This document shows positions 1 to 7,519 of a stretch of DNA of 25,526 nt, piece by piece (position 1 is the stretch's first letter; the number at the start of each line of letters is the position of its first letter). The position numbers and the translations under genes are program-made. The stretch lies in contig JBGTMJ010000007.1 of the NCBI GenBank assembly GCA_041743655.1, positions 1 to 25,526 of the forward strand, given 5' to 3'. Origin of the DNA: JARIHD01 sp041743655. GTDB taxonomy: Bacteria > Patescibacteriota > Saccharimonadia > Saccharimonadales > UBA4665. A model generated the notes under the pieces. The model made no database searches, was not told the DNA's origin, and worked only from the letters and a program-made list of their open reading frames with translations.

Positions 1-50
1 CACACGACTCATCCCAAGAAACAGCTCAGCTTCTTCCGAATCTGGCATGA
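1..50 (+). CDS. Possible C-terminal end of an upstream gene (partial)
   Basis: The frame starting at base 3 is open from the window edge to a TGA at 48-50 and would encode about 15 residues ending QLLPNLA. A strong hairpin follows 8 bases later, which is what a gene end would look like. The other two plus frames read through the hairpin. The fragment is far too short to identify, and the call rests mainly on the adjacent terminator. Confidence 0.3.
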   Translation, partial: HDSSQETAQLLPNLA

Positions 51-57
51 ACTACTA

Positions 58-90
58 CAGCAGGCCAGCTTACGCCGGCCTGCTGTTCTT
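58..90 (+). terminator. Rho-independent terminator
   Basis: Perfect 9-bp inverted repeat CAGCAGGCC (58-66) / GGCCTGCTG (77-85), extendable by two G-C pairs across one mismatch to leave a TTAC loop, followed by TTCTT. It would end whatever plus-strand transcript enters from the left. Confidence 0.65.
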
Positions 91-126
91 CCGGATGGGT
101 AGTTTCAATGTGTAGGTGGGTCAGGG

Positions 127-180
127 ACGTACCTCGCAAAAACCAAGGCAAGGTACGTTTAGTTTTTCCTATCTGCCTTG
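127..180. terminator. Interleaved terminator-like inverted repeats
   Basis: Two inverted repeats are interleaved. ACGTACCT (127-134) pairs with AGGTACGT (151-158) and is followed on the plus strand by a T-rich run (159-168). CAAGGCA (144-150) pairs with TGCCTTG (174-180), and on the minus strand this is followed by GGTTTTTG. The second would terminate the minus-strand gene ending at 188. The two stems cannot form together as simple hairpins, so they are either strand-specific terminators or an alternative-structure switch. Confidence 0.45.
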
Positions 181-187
181 CAACAGT

Positions 188-817
188 TCACTTGATAGGT
201 AAACAGTAAGAATGTTCGGACGGGTCCGTATACTGGTTTGCTCTGTAAAATACCGACATTTGCGGTTCGCCGTTTGCGTCTAGAACTCTTGCAGAGTCAT
301 TTGATCCTAACAGGCTCGTAATATCTGACTCACCGGTGGCCGGTACCATCCTCCAACCTTTTGGAAACCCTACAAGCCGCAGAAACTCAGGCACATCATT
401 GTAGTAGGGCAGAGTATCCATAGTTTCCAGAGCTGAATCAGTATAATAGTCATCCAGTTTAGCTTTAAAGCCTAAGCCCTGTAACTCTGCTGCAGACATA
501 CCTTCACGCGGCAATACGGTAAGAGATTGGCAGAGCCATTCAATGTTTGCTCGTTCTCGTGCTTCGGCCATTACTGTTTCAAATGGCAAATCGGGTCTTT
601 CGGACCGAAATAGGTTCTCAATATCTTCAACTCTACCCGACACCCACTCTCGCTCGTCCAAAGAGTCATTCTGATACTTTTCATGTAATCGCTTCCAGTA
701 TCGGATATCATTGAAGTATTCTTTGAGGCCGAATAATCCGACAAATGCCTTAGATATTTTATCCTTGACATCAACTATTGTTTCAGAGCCAATATTCTCT
801 TGTGAAGACTGAAGCAT
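188..817 (-). CDS. Hypothetical protein, 209 aa
   Basis: I do not recognise this family. The protein is soluble-looking, with no signal peptide or membrane segment. Residues 15-70 are rich in charged and aromatic residues (KEYFNDIRYWKRLHEKYQND) and are probably helical. Residues 85-130 look alpha-helical, and the C-terminal 80 residues contain many Gly/Pro turns and look mixed alpha/beta. The ATG start is supported by a well-placed promoter upstream (-35 TTGACG at 850-855, 17-bp spacer, -10 TAGAAT at 827-832), which would start the mRNA within a few bases of the ATG. No Shine-Dalgarno is present. The gene is probably single and ends at the inverted repeats at 144-180. It is likely lineage-specific; confidence is in the gene, not in any function. 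Confidence 0.7.
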   Translation of the reverse strand: MLQSSQENIGSETIVDVKDKISKAFVGLFGLKEYFNDIRYWKRLHEKYQNDSLDEREWVSGRVEDIENLFRSERPDLPFETVMAEARERANIEWLCQSLTVLPREGMSAAELQGLGFKAKLDDYYTDSALETMDTLPYYNDVPEFLRLVGFPKGWRMVPATGESDITSLLGSNDSARVLDANGEPQMSVFYRANQYTDPSEHSYCLPIK

Positions 818-826
818 AATCTTATT

Positions 827-855
827 ATTCTAGCATTAAATAGTAAATACGTCAA
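827..855 (-). promoter_or_regulatory. Promoter of the 209-aa gene (leaderless type)
   Basis: -35 TTGACG (850-855), 17-bp spacer, -10 TAGAAT (827-832); five of six bases match consensus in each element. Only nine bases separate the -10 from the ATG at 817, so transcription should begin about three bases before or at the start codon. Confidence 0.65.
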
Positions 856-1051
856 ATAACGCTCTATATTTTGCAGAGTAGCTGAGTGATCATTAGAGTT
901 CAATTAAAAAGATACGCCTGATCCATGCACCTTTTTATCTAGAGCCCTGCGGGAGTACAGCGCCTTCGCGCATATATCTCCTTCCAGTGCTCGAAGCGAG
1001 CTTCTGCGCGCTTCAGTCGTTATCGCACCCGCTTCCCGTGTCCGAGCAACC
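856..1051. other. Gene-free spacer with partial tRNA-like repeat
   Basis: No credible reading frame. It holds CCCTGCGGGAGT (945-956), an exact 12-base copy of the tRNA-Glu 3' region at 1095-1106, preceded in both places by a CTTTTTAT-like run. Two small hairpins also occur on the minus strand: GCTCG-CTT-CGAGC near 1000 and GCGC-GAAG-GCGC near 970. It could be a decayed tRNA 3' half or an old integration scar; nothing here proves either. Confidence 0.35.
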
Positions 1052-1088
1052 AATAAAAAAGCCCCAGCAAAGCTGAGACTTTTTTATT
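1052..1088 (-). terminator. Terminator of tRNA-Glu (bidirectional hairpin)
   Basis: Immediately beyond the tRNA CCA. On the minus strand AATAAAAAAGTCTCAGC pairs across a TTT loop with its complement for 17 bp, including G-U pairs, and the descending arm contains the T6 run. The A/T-symmetric arms would work on either strand. Confidence 0.8.
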
Positions 1089-1164
1089 GGTGACCCCTGC
1101 GGGAGTCGAACCCGCGATCTTCAGGATGAGAACCTGACGTCCTGGACCACTAGACGAAGGGGCC
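1088..1164 (-). tRNA. tRNA-Glu (anticodon CTC), CCA encoded
   Basis: Read on the minus strand, this folds as a complete cloverleaf. The acceptor GGCCCCT pairs with AGGGGTC (one G-U). T8, a D arm starting GTCT, the anticodon stem TCAGG/CCTGA with loop TTCTCAT, and a T arm GCGGG-TTCGACT-CCCGC follow. The anticodon is CTC, specifying Glu (GAG). The discriminator base is A, and CCA is encoded in the DNA (1088-1090). The body of the sequence closely resembles bacterial tRNA-Glu (CCTTCGTCTAG near the 5' end). It is followed directly by its own terminator and is probably transcribed alone. Confidence 0.95.
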
Positions 1165-1246
1165 AATTTTCTGTCAAATCAACCCACAAATACTAGCATA
1201 ACAGATGTGATTGTTCAATGGATGGCTAAGAACACTGGCACCTCGT

Positions 1247-2044
1247 TTAAGGCCACTGTGGTGGCGGGTTGTTTTCACTGGGGCCTGAAGCCAATCTCTT
1301 GAGACCAGGTACGTCATGAGGCGCTTTATATGAAAAGCTTCTGAGGCCGCCCAGAACCATACCGGCATATTCCCGGTGATTAATATTTACTTCATTTCTT
1401 TCTTTACCTAAAAGAACAGCTCCACTTTGATACACATTTTCGAGCGGGGTGGTAGTCTTAACATACTTCTTAACCTGTTCCTCGGACCGTAAATAGTCCG
1501 TGAGACGTTCTCTATCTTCTTCTCTGTGACCCCGTCGGGTATTAAGAACCGGCACTTTGAGAATATTATCCGAAAAGTTACCGAAAGTATGTTTGTTCTG
1601 TTTTGCAACGATATCGCTCCGTAGTAATACCAAGCCTCCTAGGCTAGTGACAATAGCACGCCGTTCTGATTCATTATCAGGCAGTACCATTGCACCATCG
1701 ATATATTCAAAGGCGTTATAGTTCGACGGCTCCTCGGGTTTCCTAACAAACTTGATTGTTTTACCATAGGCCAAAGGTACGTCACTTGGCACGACCTTGA
1801 GTTCCGTGCTGTCCGAGAGTAACCAGTGTTTCTTTACGTTTTCTTGGACATTCAAGAATACAAACTGTGTATCGAAAAAAGGCACGGGAGCATGTTTATA
1901 CTTTTCCCAGAGTTCCAGCCCCAGATATTCACAATCTTTAAGTATCTTCGGCCAAGCACGATTCTGTCCATCATGTGTATCTAAATCATCCAGGGATATT
2001 TCTTTGCTTGCAGTAAGCTTAGGCCTTATCAACTTATTGCTCAT
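1247..2044 (-). CDS. Hypothetical protein, about 265 aa
   Basis: Unrecognised family. The first ATG of the open frame is at 2098, but I choose the ATG at 2044 (MSNKLIRPK). It has GAGGAG (2057-2062) upstream and a perfect TATAAT at 2079-2084, which would lie inside the longer version's coding region. The protein is soluble, with no signal peptide or membrane segment. Its N-terminal 130 residues are mixed; the middle (about 165-215) is strongly charged with DRERLTDYLRSEEQVKKYVK-type helices; the C-terminus is Pro-rich (ending NNPPPQWP) and may be disordered. It lies upstream of and co-oriented with tRNA-Glu, and is divergent from the sensor kinase. A role cannot be inferred from the sequence. 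Confidence 0.65.
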   Translation of the reverse strand: MSNKLIRPKLTASKEISLDDLDTHDGQNRAWPKILKDCEYLGLELWEKYKHAPVPFFDTQFVFLNVQENVKKHWLLSDSTELKVVPSDVPLAYGKTIKFVRKPEEPSNYNAFEYIDGAMVLPDNESERRAIVTSLGGLVLLRSDIVAKQNKHTFGNFSDNILKVPVLNTRRGHREEDRERLTDYLRSEEQVKKYVKTTTPLENVYQSGAVLLGKERNEVNINHREYAGMVLGGLRSFSYKAPHDVPGLKRLASGPSENNPPPQWP

Positions 2045-2056
2045 GGTCTTTGTTAG

Positions 2057-2084
2057 CTCCTCAATACCTAAAAACACAATTATA
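2057..2084 (-). promoter_or_regulatory. -10 element and RBS that set the start of the ~265-aa gene
   Basis: TATAAT at 2079-2084 (minus strand) and GAGGAG at 2057-2062. The spacing from GAGGAG to the ATG at 2044 is 12 bases, which is long but usable. I see no good -35 hexamer. Confidence 0.45.
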
Positions 2085-2174
2085 CTGTAGAAATGCATAG
2101 ATATCGATAATATAGTCCTATAAGCTCAGAATGATTGTATAGTAGTCACATGCTGTTTGGGCTCGCATCTCAGG

Positions 2175-2203
2175 TTGGCACTGGCAACCATAAGCAGTAC
2201 ACT
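2175..2203 (+). promoter_or_regulatory. Promoter of the sensor kinase gene (leaderless type)
   Basis: -35 TTGGCA (2175-2180), 17-bp spacer, -10 TACACT (2198-2203). The ATG at 2212 begins nine bases past the -10, so the transcript should start at or next to the start codon; no Shine-Dalgarno is present. Confidence 0.5.
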
Positions 2204-2211
2204 TATATGGA

Positions 2212-3996
2212 ATGGGTATGGACTATTTTCAGTACCAGGTTCCTAGATTTTGGTATCGCTTCTATTGGGCGATCATGCTCGCTTTCAACCTGCTTATCGT
2301 TGGTTTCTATGTGTCTACCCATTATGTTCCTGAACTAGGTTCATACGCTGATACTTTCGCCCTTACCAACACCGCATTAGTGATGAGCGGCATTAACCTG
2401 GTATATCTTCTGGCTATCTATTGGTCGGTGGCACGTTACAGTCTGCCGTTTGCTACCCTCATAGGCTATCTGCTTTTTTCGGCTGTAGCTTTATATGGTA
2501 TGTCGCAAACCAGTATGCAAAGTGGTAGCTACTTATATATAGCCGTATGGGTCGTGGCAATGTTCCTGAACGGCGCTTATGGGTTACTAGTCTTAGTGGG
2601 CGCTGCCTTCCTGACCATGATGTATGCAGCTTTGCAGAGCAATTTTCAATTTGCAGAACTGAGCACACCTTCTATGGCACTTCTTGCCGGCTCTGTGGTT
2701 GCATCTGCGGCTGCGTATTTCTTCTGGAGAACTAGGTATATCAGTGTTCAAGATCAAAAGGTAACCCAACTATCAGGCATGCTGCGTAGTAACCAGCAGC
2801 AGTCCGAGATACTTATCCGCTCCATAGCCGACGGTATCATCGTTACGAATACAGAAGGTAAGATTACCCTTATTAACCCGGCAGCGGCAGCCCTGACCGA
2901 ATGGTCGGTTGAAGAGGCGACTGGCCTTGATGTTCAGCTTGTCGCGAAACTACACAAAGAAGACGGCTCGGAAATTGCGGCTGAAGAAAATCCTTTTGCG
3001 CTTGTCCTGGGGCAGGAAAAGTACATCAATCAAGCCTTGCAAATAACAGGCCGGCGGGGCAAAAAACTTGTTATATCACTTGTGGCGTCTCCGGTAATCG
3101 TTCCCGGCACAAAAGCTCCCGTGGGTGCTGTGGCTGCTATACGGGATATTAGTGAACAACGGGCAGCAGAAAAACAGCGCGCCGAATTCATTAGCACGGC
3201 AAGTCACGAAATGCGCACACCGGTTGCGGCCATAGAAGGCTATCTGTCCCTAGCGCTCAGCGAAAAAGTAAGTACAGTCGATAACCGCGCCAAAGGTTAC
3301 CTGGAGAAAGCACACTCTTCGACACAACGTTTAGGAAAACTTTTCCAGGATTTGCTCACCTCATCCAAGGCAGAGGACGGACGGCTCAATAATCACCCGG
3401 CTGTTGTCGAGATGGGCGCCTTTATGCAGCAGTTGACAGACGACCTTAAGTTTGCGGCTGAAAAGAAAGGCTTGTTTGCCGAGTTTATTGTTGGTGATGG
3501 AGGTGCAACGATTGATGCCACAGCCAAGGATGTTAATGCACAGCACCTCATCAAGCCACTCTATTACGCCTACGTTGATCCTGACCGCATGCGCGAAGTA
3601 ATCACCAACCTATTCGATAATGCCTGTAAATATACCGATACAGGTAAAATATCTATCGGGCTCACCGGCAATACCGATCTTGTACAGCTATATCTGCGTG
3701 ATACGGGTGCCGGTATACCAACAGACGATATCCCACACTTATTCCAGAAGTTTTATCGCGTAGACAGCTCAGCAACACGTACTATCGGGGGCACAGGCTT
3801 AGGTCTGTTCATTTGCCGCAAGATAGTCGAGCTGTACAGGGGTCGCATTTGGGTAGAAAGCCAGATCGGCAAGGGGAGCACCTTTTTTATCAATCTGCCA
3901 CGACTCTCCAACCAACGTGCTATGGAGCTACAGGTCCCTGAAAGTGCCCGATCAACTGCTGCCATCGTAAATCCGACTACGTCCACAAATCCATGA
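2212..3996 (+). CDS. Membrane-bound PAS-domain sensor histidine kinase
   Basis: Sensor of a two-component system: it autophosphorylates on His in response to a signal and passes phosphate to a receiver. The N-terminal 170 residues hold about six hydrophobic segments with very short loops, so sensing is probably within or near the membrane. A PAS domain follows (about 195-315, SIADGIIVTNTEGKITLINP). The HisKA domain has the H-box STASHEMRTP with phospho-acceptor H332. The HATPase domain shows an N-box NLFDNACKY (N470), G1 DTGAGIP and G2 GGTGLGL (526-532). The C-terminus (570-594) is a short disordered tail. The family layout resembles WalK/VicK-like kinases, but the multi-pass sensor is different. 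The receiver gene follows 62 bases downstream and is very likely its partner. A second ATG at 2218 is also possible. Confidence 0.93.
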   Translation: MGMDYFQYQVPRFWYRFYWAIMLAFNLLIVGFYVSTHYVPELGSYADTFALTNTALVMSGINLVYLLAIYWSVARYSLPFATLIGYLLFSAVALYGMSQTSMQSGSYLYIAVWVVAMFLNGAYGLLVLVGAAFLTMMYAALQSNFQFAELSTPSMALLAGSVVASAAAYFFWRTRYISVQDQKVTQLSGMLRSNQQQSEILIRSIADGIIVTNTEGKITLINPAAAALTEWSVEEATGLDVQLVAKLHKEDGSEIAAEENPFALVLGQEKYINQALQITGRRGKKLVISLVASPVIVPGTKAPVGAVAAIRDISEQRAAEKQRAEFISTASHEMRTPVAAIEGYLSLALSEKVSTVDNRAKGYLEKAHSSTQRLGKLFQDLLTSSKAEDGRLNNHPAVVEMGAFMQQLTDDLKFAAEKKGLFAEFIVGDGGATIDATAKDVNAQHLIKPLYYAYVDPDRMREVITNLFDNACKYTDTGKISIGLTGNTDLVQLYLRDTGAGIPTDDIPHLFQKFYRVDSSATRTIGGTGLGLFICRKIVELYRGRIWVESQIGKGSTFFINLPRLSNQRAMELQVPESARSTAAIVNPTTSTNP

Positions 3997-4058
3997 TACA
4001 ATGAGGGCAATAACCATAAGTCTGATCAGTTAAATATAACGAGGAACAGTAAGCAGCA

Positions 4059-5252
4059 ATGGCAAAGATTTTGTTGGTTGAAGACGATAATAACTTGCGT
4101 GAGATCTACGAGGCTCGTTTGCAAGCAGAGGGATACACCATCGTTTCGGCCCAGGACGGTGAAGAAGCGCTTGTCGTCGCTAAAAAAGAAAAGCCCGACT
4201 TGGTAATTTCCGACGTCATGATGCCCCGGATTAGCGGGTTTGAAATGCTCGACATTTTACGTAATACCGACGGCCTGCAGGCAGTCAAGGTTATTATGCT
4301 TACCGCCTTGGGCCAGGCCGAAGATAAAACTCGGGCGGATTCATTAGGTGCCGACCGCTACCTGGTAAAGTCACAGGTTACTTTGGAAGATATAGTCAAG
4401 GCCGCACAGGAACTGCTTAATGACGCCGGGGTTGGTCCGGCCAACGCAGCGGCTGCCATCCCAGTGCCGCCAGTTAGTACTCCATCAGCCGAACCAACAC
4501 AACCTGCAACTATTGGCACATCTGTTCCGTCACAACCAATCCCAGCCAGCACCAGCAACCTGGCTCCGACTCCACCGCCAGCTGATCCTGTAGCTAACGC
4601 ACCCTCTCCACAACCAGCCGCGCTCGCTAACCAGCCGAGTTCATCTCCTCAGCAACCCGAACAAGTTTCATCTGAAGCCCAAGCCATCTCTACTGAAGAG
4701 AAGGCTATAAAAGCGCAGATAGAAGGCTACATGGCCGGCAACAGCCAGCAGTCGCCCGAGATAACACCTCCCGTAATCGTTCCGCCAGCCGTAAGTGGTG
4801 ATGAAGTCATGGCAAAGGCTGTCGAGGAGCTGGGAGTGGGCACAGATAACAATCCTGTCACTCAAGCCGCGCCGACACCCGCGCCGGCAAACAATGACGG
4901 TGTTACCACTATGCCGGCACCTAGTATCGTGACCCCGTCCGCTCAGCCGGAGGTTATGCCGCCTCCGCCAAAACCAGACACGGATGATGAAGATGACGGC
5001 GTTACTGTGGCTCACAAGAAAGTAATCAGGCCTTTATCTGAGCCAGTTGCTACCAAGCCCAATATTAACGAACTACTTGCCAAAGAAGGTCTGGACGACT
5101 TCCATGTCAGCGTCAACGGTTCACAAAATCCCCCCGAAGCAACCTTACCGACCTCACCGCACCCACCAGGACACGTCATAGCGCCCAATCCACAAACAGG
5201 CAAGCAGGCTGGGCAAACCGGGAACATTGACCCTAGTAGCATCTCGCTATAG
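4059..5252 (+). CDS. Receiver-domain response regulator with long Pro-rich tail
   Basis: Residues 1-118 are a complete receiver (REC) domain: acidic pocket E8-D9-D10, phospho-acceptor D52 in VISDVMMPR, T82 in VIMLTAL and K104 in YLVKS. It is therefore a competent phosphate acceptor for the upstream kinase. No DNA-binding or enzymatic output domain follows. Instead there are about 275 residues dominated by Pro, Ala, Ser, Gln and Thr, broken by two short ordered-looking segments (about 212-230, EEKAIKAQIEGYMAGN, and about 325-355, HKKVIRPLSEP...NINELLAKEGLDDFHVSV). Output is presumably by protein contact. GAGG (4041-4044) precedes the ATG at moderate distance. CheY-like single-domain regulators are about 125 aa, so the tail is the unusual part. 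Confidence 0.9.
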   Translation: MAKILLVEDDNNLREIYEARLQAEGYTIVSAQDGEEALVVAKKEKPDLVISDVMMPRISGFEMLDILRNTDGLQAVKVIMLTALGQAEDKTRADSLGADRYLVKSQVTLEDIVKAAQELLNDAGVGPANAAAAIPVPPVSTPSAEPTQPATIGTSVPSQPIPASTSNLAPTPPPADPVANAPSPQPAALANQPSSSPQQPEQVSSEAQAISTEEKAIKAQIEGYMAGNSQQSPEITPPVIVPPAVSGDEVMAKAVEELGVGTDNNPVTQAAPTPAPANNDGVTTMPAPSIVTPSAQPEVMPPPPKPDTDDEDDGVTVAHKKVIRPLSEPVATKPNINELLAKEGLDDFHVSVNGSQNPPEATLPTSPHPPGHVIAPNPQTGKQAGQTGNIDPSSISL

Positions 5253-5291
5253 CCAAGAAGCAACATTTAGCAAATAATAGCACTGAAACGT

Positions 5292-5957
5292 ATGCGTATT
5301 AACCGCTTTGTAGCCATGAGCAGTACTCTCAGCCGTCGTGCCGCCGACCAGGCGCTAAAAGAGGGGCGTGTGTACGTTAATGGCGTGAAAGCGACACTTA
5401 CCAGCAGTGCAAGCGAGTCAGACAAAGTAATGCTCGACGGTAAACTATTACTTCTACCGATAACGTTGCAGACGATCTTACTTAACAAACCAACCGGCTA
5501 TGTCGTAAGCCGGAACGGGCAGGGGAGTAAAACCATTTACGACCTGCTCCCAACTGAACTGTCCAACCTCAAACCAGTTGGCCGTCTTGATAAAGATTCA
5601 AGCGGCCTGCTTTTACTCACAAACAATGGAGAACTGACCCAGCAGCTAACTCATCCCAGCTTTCAAAAAGTAAAGGTATACGAGACTGCATTGGATAAGG
5701 ACCTCCAACCCCTGCATCATCAAATGATCAGTGACGTAGGGATATCACTCGATGACGGCCTTAGCAAACTCGGCATAGAACGCATGCACGAAACCGATGC
5801 CCGGCATTGGCGCGTTACGATGCATGAGGGCCGCAACAGACAGATACGCCGCACCTTTACAGCGCTTGGCTACAAAGTCACCACACTACACCGCACTACA
5901 TTTGGCATCTACAAACTACCTCACAATTTACAGCCTGGTTCGTACCAGGATTACTGA
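5292..5957 (+). CDS. rRNA pseudouridine synthase, RsuA/RluB family
   Basis: Isomerises a uridine in ribosomal RNA to pseudouridine. The N-terminal S4 RNA-binding domain covers about 1-48 (INRFVAMSSTLSRRAADQALKEGRVYVNG). The catalytic domain follows, with the family motif GRLDKDSSGLLLLTNNG where D100 is the catalytic aspartate. HPSFQKVKVYE and GRNRQIRRTF match the conserved lysine/tyrosine and arginine motifs of this family. At 221 aa it is a compact member. Distinguishing RsuA (16S) from RluB/RluE/RluF (23S) needs alignment; the RNRQIRR form is shared. The ATG at 5292 starts exactly at the S4 domain and has no convincing Shine-Dalgarno. It lies 39 bases after the receiver gene and may be read through from it. 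Confidence 0.92.
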   Translation: MRINRFVAMSSTLSRRAADQALKEGRVYVNGVKATLTSSASESDKVMLDGKLLLLPITLQTILLNKPTGYVVSRNGQGSKTIYDLLPTELSNLKPVGRLDKDSSGLLLLTNNGELTQQLTHPSFQKVKVYETALDKDLQPLHHQMISDVGISLDDGLSKLGIERMHETDARHWRVTMHEGRNRQIRRTFTALGYKVTTLHRTTFGIYKLPHNLQPGSYQDY

Positions 5958-6015
5958 TGCCGGATAAATAGGATCTGAAGCTGGCTTAACAATACTACAC
6001 ATTCTTTATTTAGCT

Positions 6016-6045
6016 CTGTCAATATAGGTCCGTCTCTGTTATACT
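6016..6045 (+). promoter_or_regulatory. der promoter (leaderless type)
   Basis: -35 CTGTCA (6016-6021), 18-bp spacer, -10 TATACT (6040-6045). The ATG at 6053 lies seven bases after the -10, where transcription is expected to begin. Confidence 0.65.
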
Positions 6046-6052
6046 AGGTTTG

Positions 6053-7441
6053 ATGAGCGCTCAAAAACTACCTATTATTGCAATTGTCGGGCGTACCAAT
6101 GTTGGTAAGTCCAGCTTACTCAATGCTATCTTAGAACGCCGGGAAGCAATTGTAGCCAGAGAAGCCGGCACCACCCGTGACAGCGTTACTGCCAAAGCCA
6201 GATGGAAAGGCCAGGACTTCTGGCTCGTTGATACCGCCGGCATGAAAGACGCCGAGGATGAATTTGAATTTACCATCCAGGAACAAATTCAACAAGCTAC
6301 TGACAGCGCGGATATTATATGGGTCATTGCTGAAGCAAATATACCCATCACCGACGAAGACCGCCGCATCGCTAAAATGGCGCTCAAGAGCCGTAAACCT
6401 GTCTTCCTGGTCGTGAACAAGATTGACCGGGCTAAAGGTGTCGACCTGGCTACATTCATGCGTTTAGGTATTAAACCTATCATTCATACCAGCACCACTC
6501 AAAAGGTAGGCATAGAAGAACTCCTCGACACGCTTATAGAGCAAATTCCCAAAGCTAGTCTTGAAGAGGATGAAAACCGTTTACATATAGCCCTTTTAGG
6601 CCGCCCGAATGTTGGTAAATCTTATTTATTCAACACGTTGGCTAAGAAACAACAGGCAATTGTAGCAGACGTAGCCGGCACCACCCGTGATATTAACCGG
6701 GCAGTCGTACGCTACCAGGGCCGCGAAGTTGAACTTATGGACACTGCCGGCATACGCAGGCCAGGCAAGATCGGGCAGGGGATCGAACATTTCAGTGTCG
6801 TCCGCTCGCTCAGCGCTATCGAACAGGCCGACGTATGCTTACTGCTCATGGACACTAACGAACTCAACACCGCCCTCGACCAAAAGATCGCCGGCATGGT
6901 CAAAGAAGCCGGGAAGGGTCTGATACTCGTTGTCAGTAAGTGGGACTCCGTAGAAGGCAAAGATGCCTATACCCGTGACTTGCTGGCTCCCCAGATTGCT
7001 CACACCTATGACTTTGTACCCTGGGCGCCTCTTGTTTTTACCAGCTCCATCACAGGCCAGAATGTTACCAATATATTTGAGCTTGCGCTCGAAATCGACG
7101 AACAACGTGCCAAACGTATTTCAACCAGCGAACTCAACCGCTGGCTGCGCCAGACAATCGACAAACACCCGCCCGCAGGCCTCAAAAATCGCAACCCCAA
7201 GCTGAACTATATGACTCAGGAAGATGACAATCCTATCCCGGCATTCAAGATATTTGGTTCCCAGACAGGCTTCATACACTGGAGTTACCGCCGCTTCTTA
7301 GAACGTGAGCTTCGTGTCAGCTACGGCTACGAAGGTACTCCCGTGCAGCTATGGTTCATTGAAAAACATGAAGGCCACAAACACGGCAACAGCCCCACCA
7401 AACCACCCCGCCGTCCGTCAGGCGCCCCTACATCAACCTAG
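6053..7441 (+). CDS. der: Ribosome-associated GTPase Der (EngA)
   Basis: Der is a double GTPase needed for late 50S subunit assembly. The first G domain has the P-loop GRTNVGKSS (about 13-21), DTAG and NKID; the second has GRPNVGKSY, DTAG and SKWD. The C-terminal KH-like domain (about 350-445) ends in a basic Pro-rich tail. The tandem P-loops are diagnostic. The open frame can begin one codon earlier at a TTG, but I choose the ATG at 6053 because the -10 ends seven bases before it, so the transcript should begin at this codon. There is no Shine-Dalgarno. The length (462 aa) is normal for the family. It is separated from neighbours by about 95 bases upstream and 78 downstream, so it is probably monocistronic. 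Confidence 0.97.
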   Translation: MSAQKLPIIAIVGRTNVGKSSLLNAILERREAIVAREAGTTRDSVTAKARWKGQDFWLVDTAGMKDAEDEFEFTIQEQIQQATDSADIIWVIAEANIPITDEDRRIAKMALKSRKPVFLVVNKIDRAKGVDLATFMRLGIKPIIHTSTTQKVGIEELLDTLIEQIPKASLEEDENRLHIALLGRPNVGKSYLFNTLAKKQQAIVADVAGTTRDINRAVVRYQGREVELMDTAGIRRPGKIGQGIEHFSVVRSLSAIEQADVCLLLMDTNELNTALDQKIAGMVKEAGKGLILVVSKWDSVEGKDAYTRDLLAPQIAHTYDFVPWAPLVFTSSITGQNVTNIFELALEIDEQRAKRISTSELNRWLRQTIDKHPPAGLKNRNPKLNYMTQEDDNPIPAFKIFGSQTGFIHWSYRRFLERELRVSYGYEGTPVQLWFIEKHEGHKHGNSPTKPPRRPSGAPTST

Positions 7442-7489
7442 AAACATACAATATCTTTAGGTTCGCGGCACACATAACATAAAAGAAAG

Positions 7490-7512
7490 TGTTATATTAC
7501 AATTAAGGAGGG
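7490..7512 (+). promoter_or_regulatory. Extended -10 promoter and perfect Shine-Dalgarno of the 42-aa gene
   Basis: TG-T-TATATT (7490-7498) is an extended -10 with no obvious -35. AAGGAGGG follows at 7505-7512, a near-perfect anti-16S match eight bases from the ATG at 7520. This is the strongest Shine-Dalgarno I see in the window. Confidence 0.6.
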
Positions 7513-7519
7513 CTTAGTT

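Noticed and set aside
4668..5015. 115-codon minus-strand frame inside the receiver gene
   Set aside because: Shadow of the repetitive Pro/Ala/Ser tail; no start signals.
6050..6052. TTG as the start codon of der
   Set aside because: The -10 element ends at 6045, so the transcript is expected to begin at about 6052-6053; the ATG at 6053 fits better.
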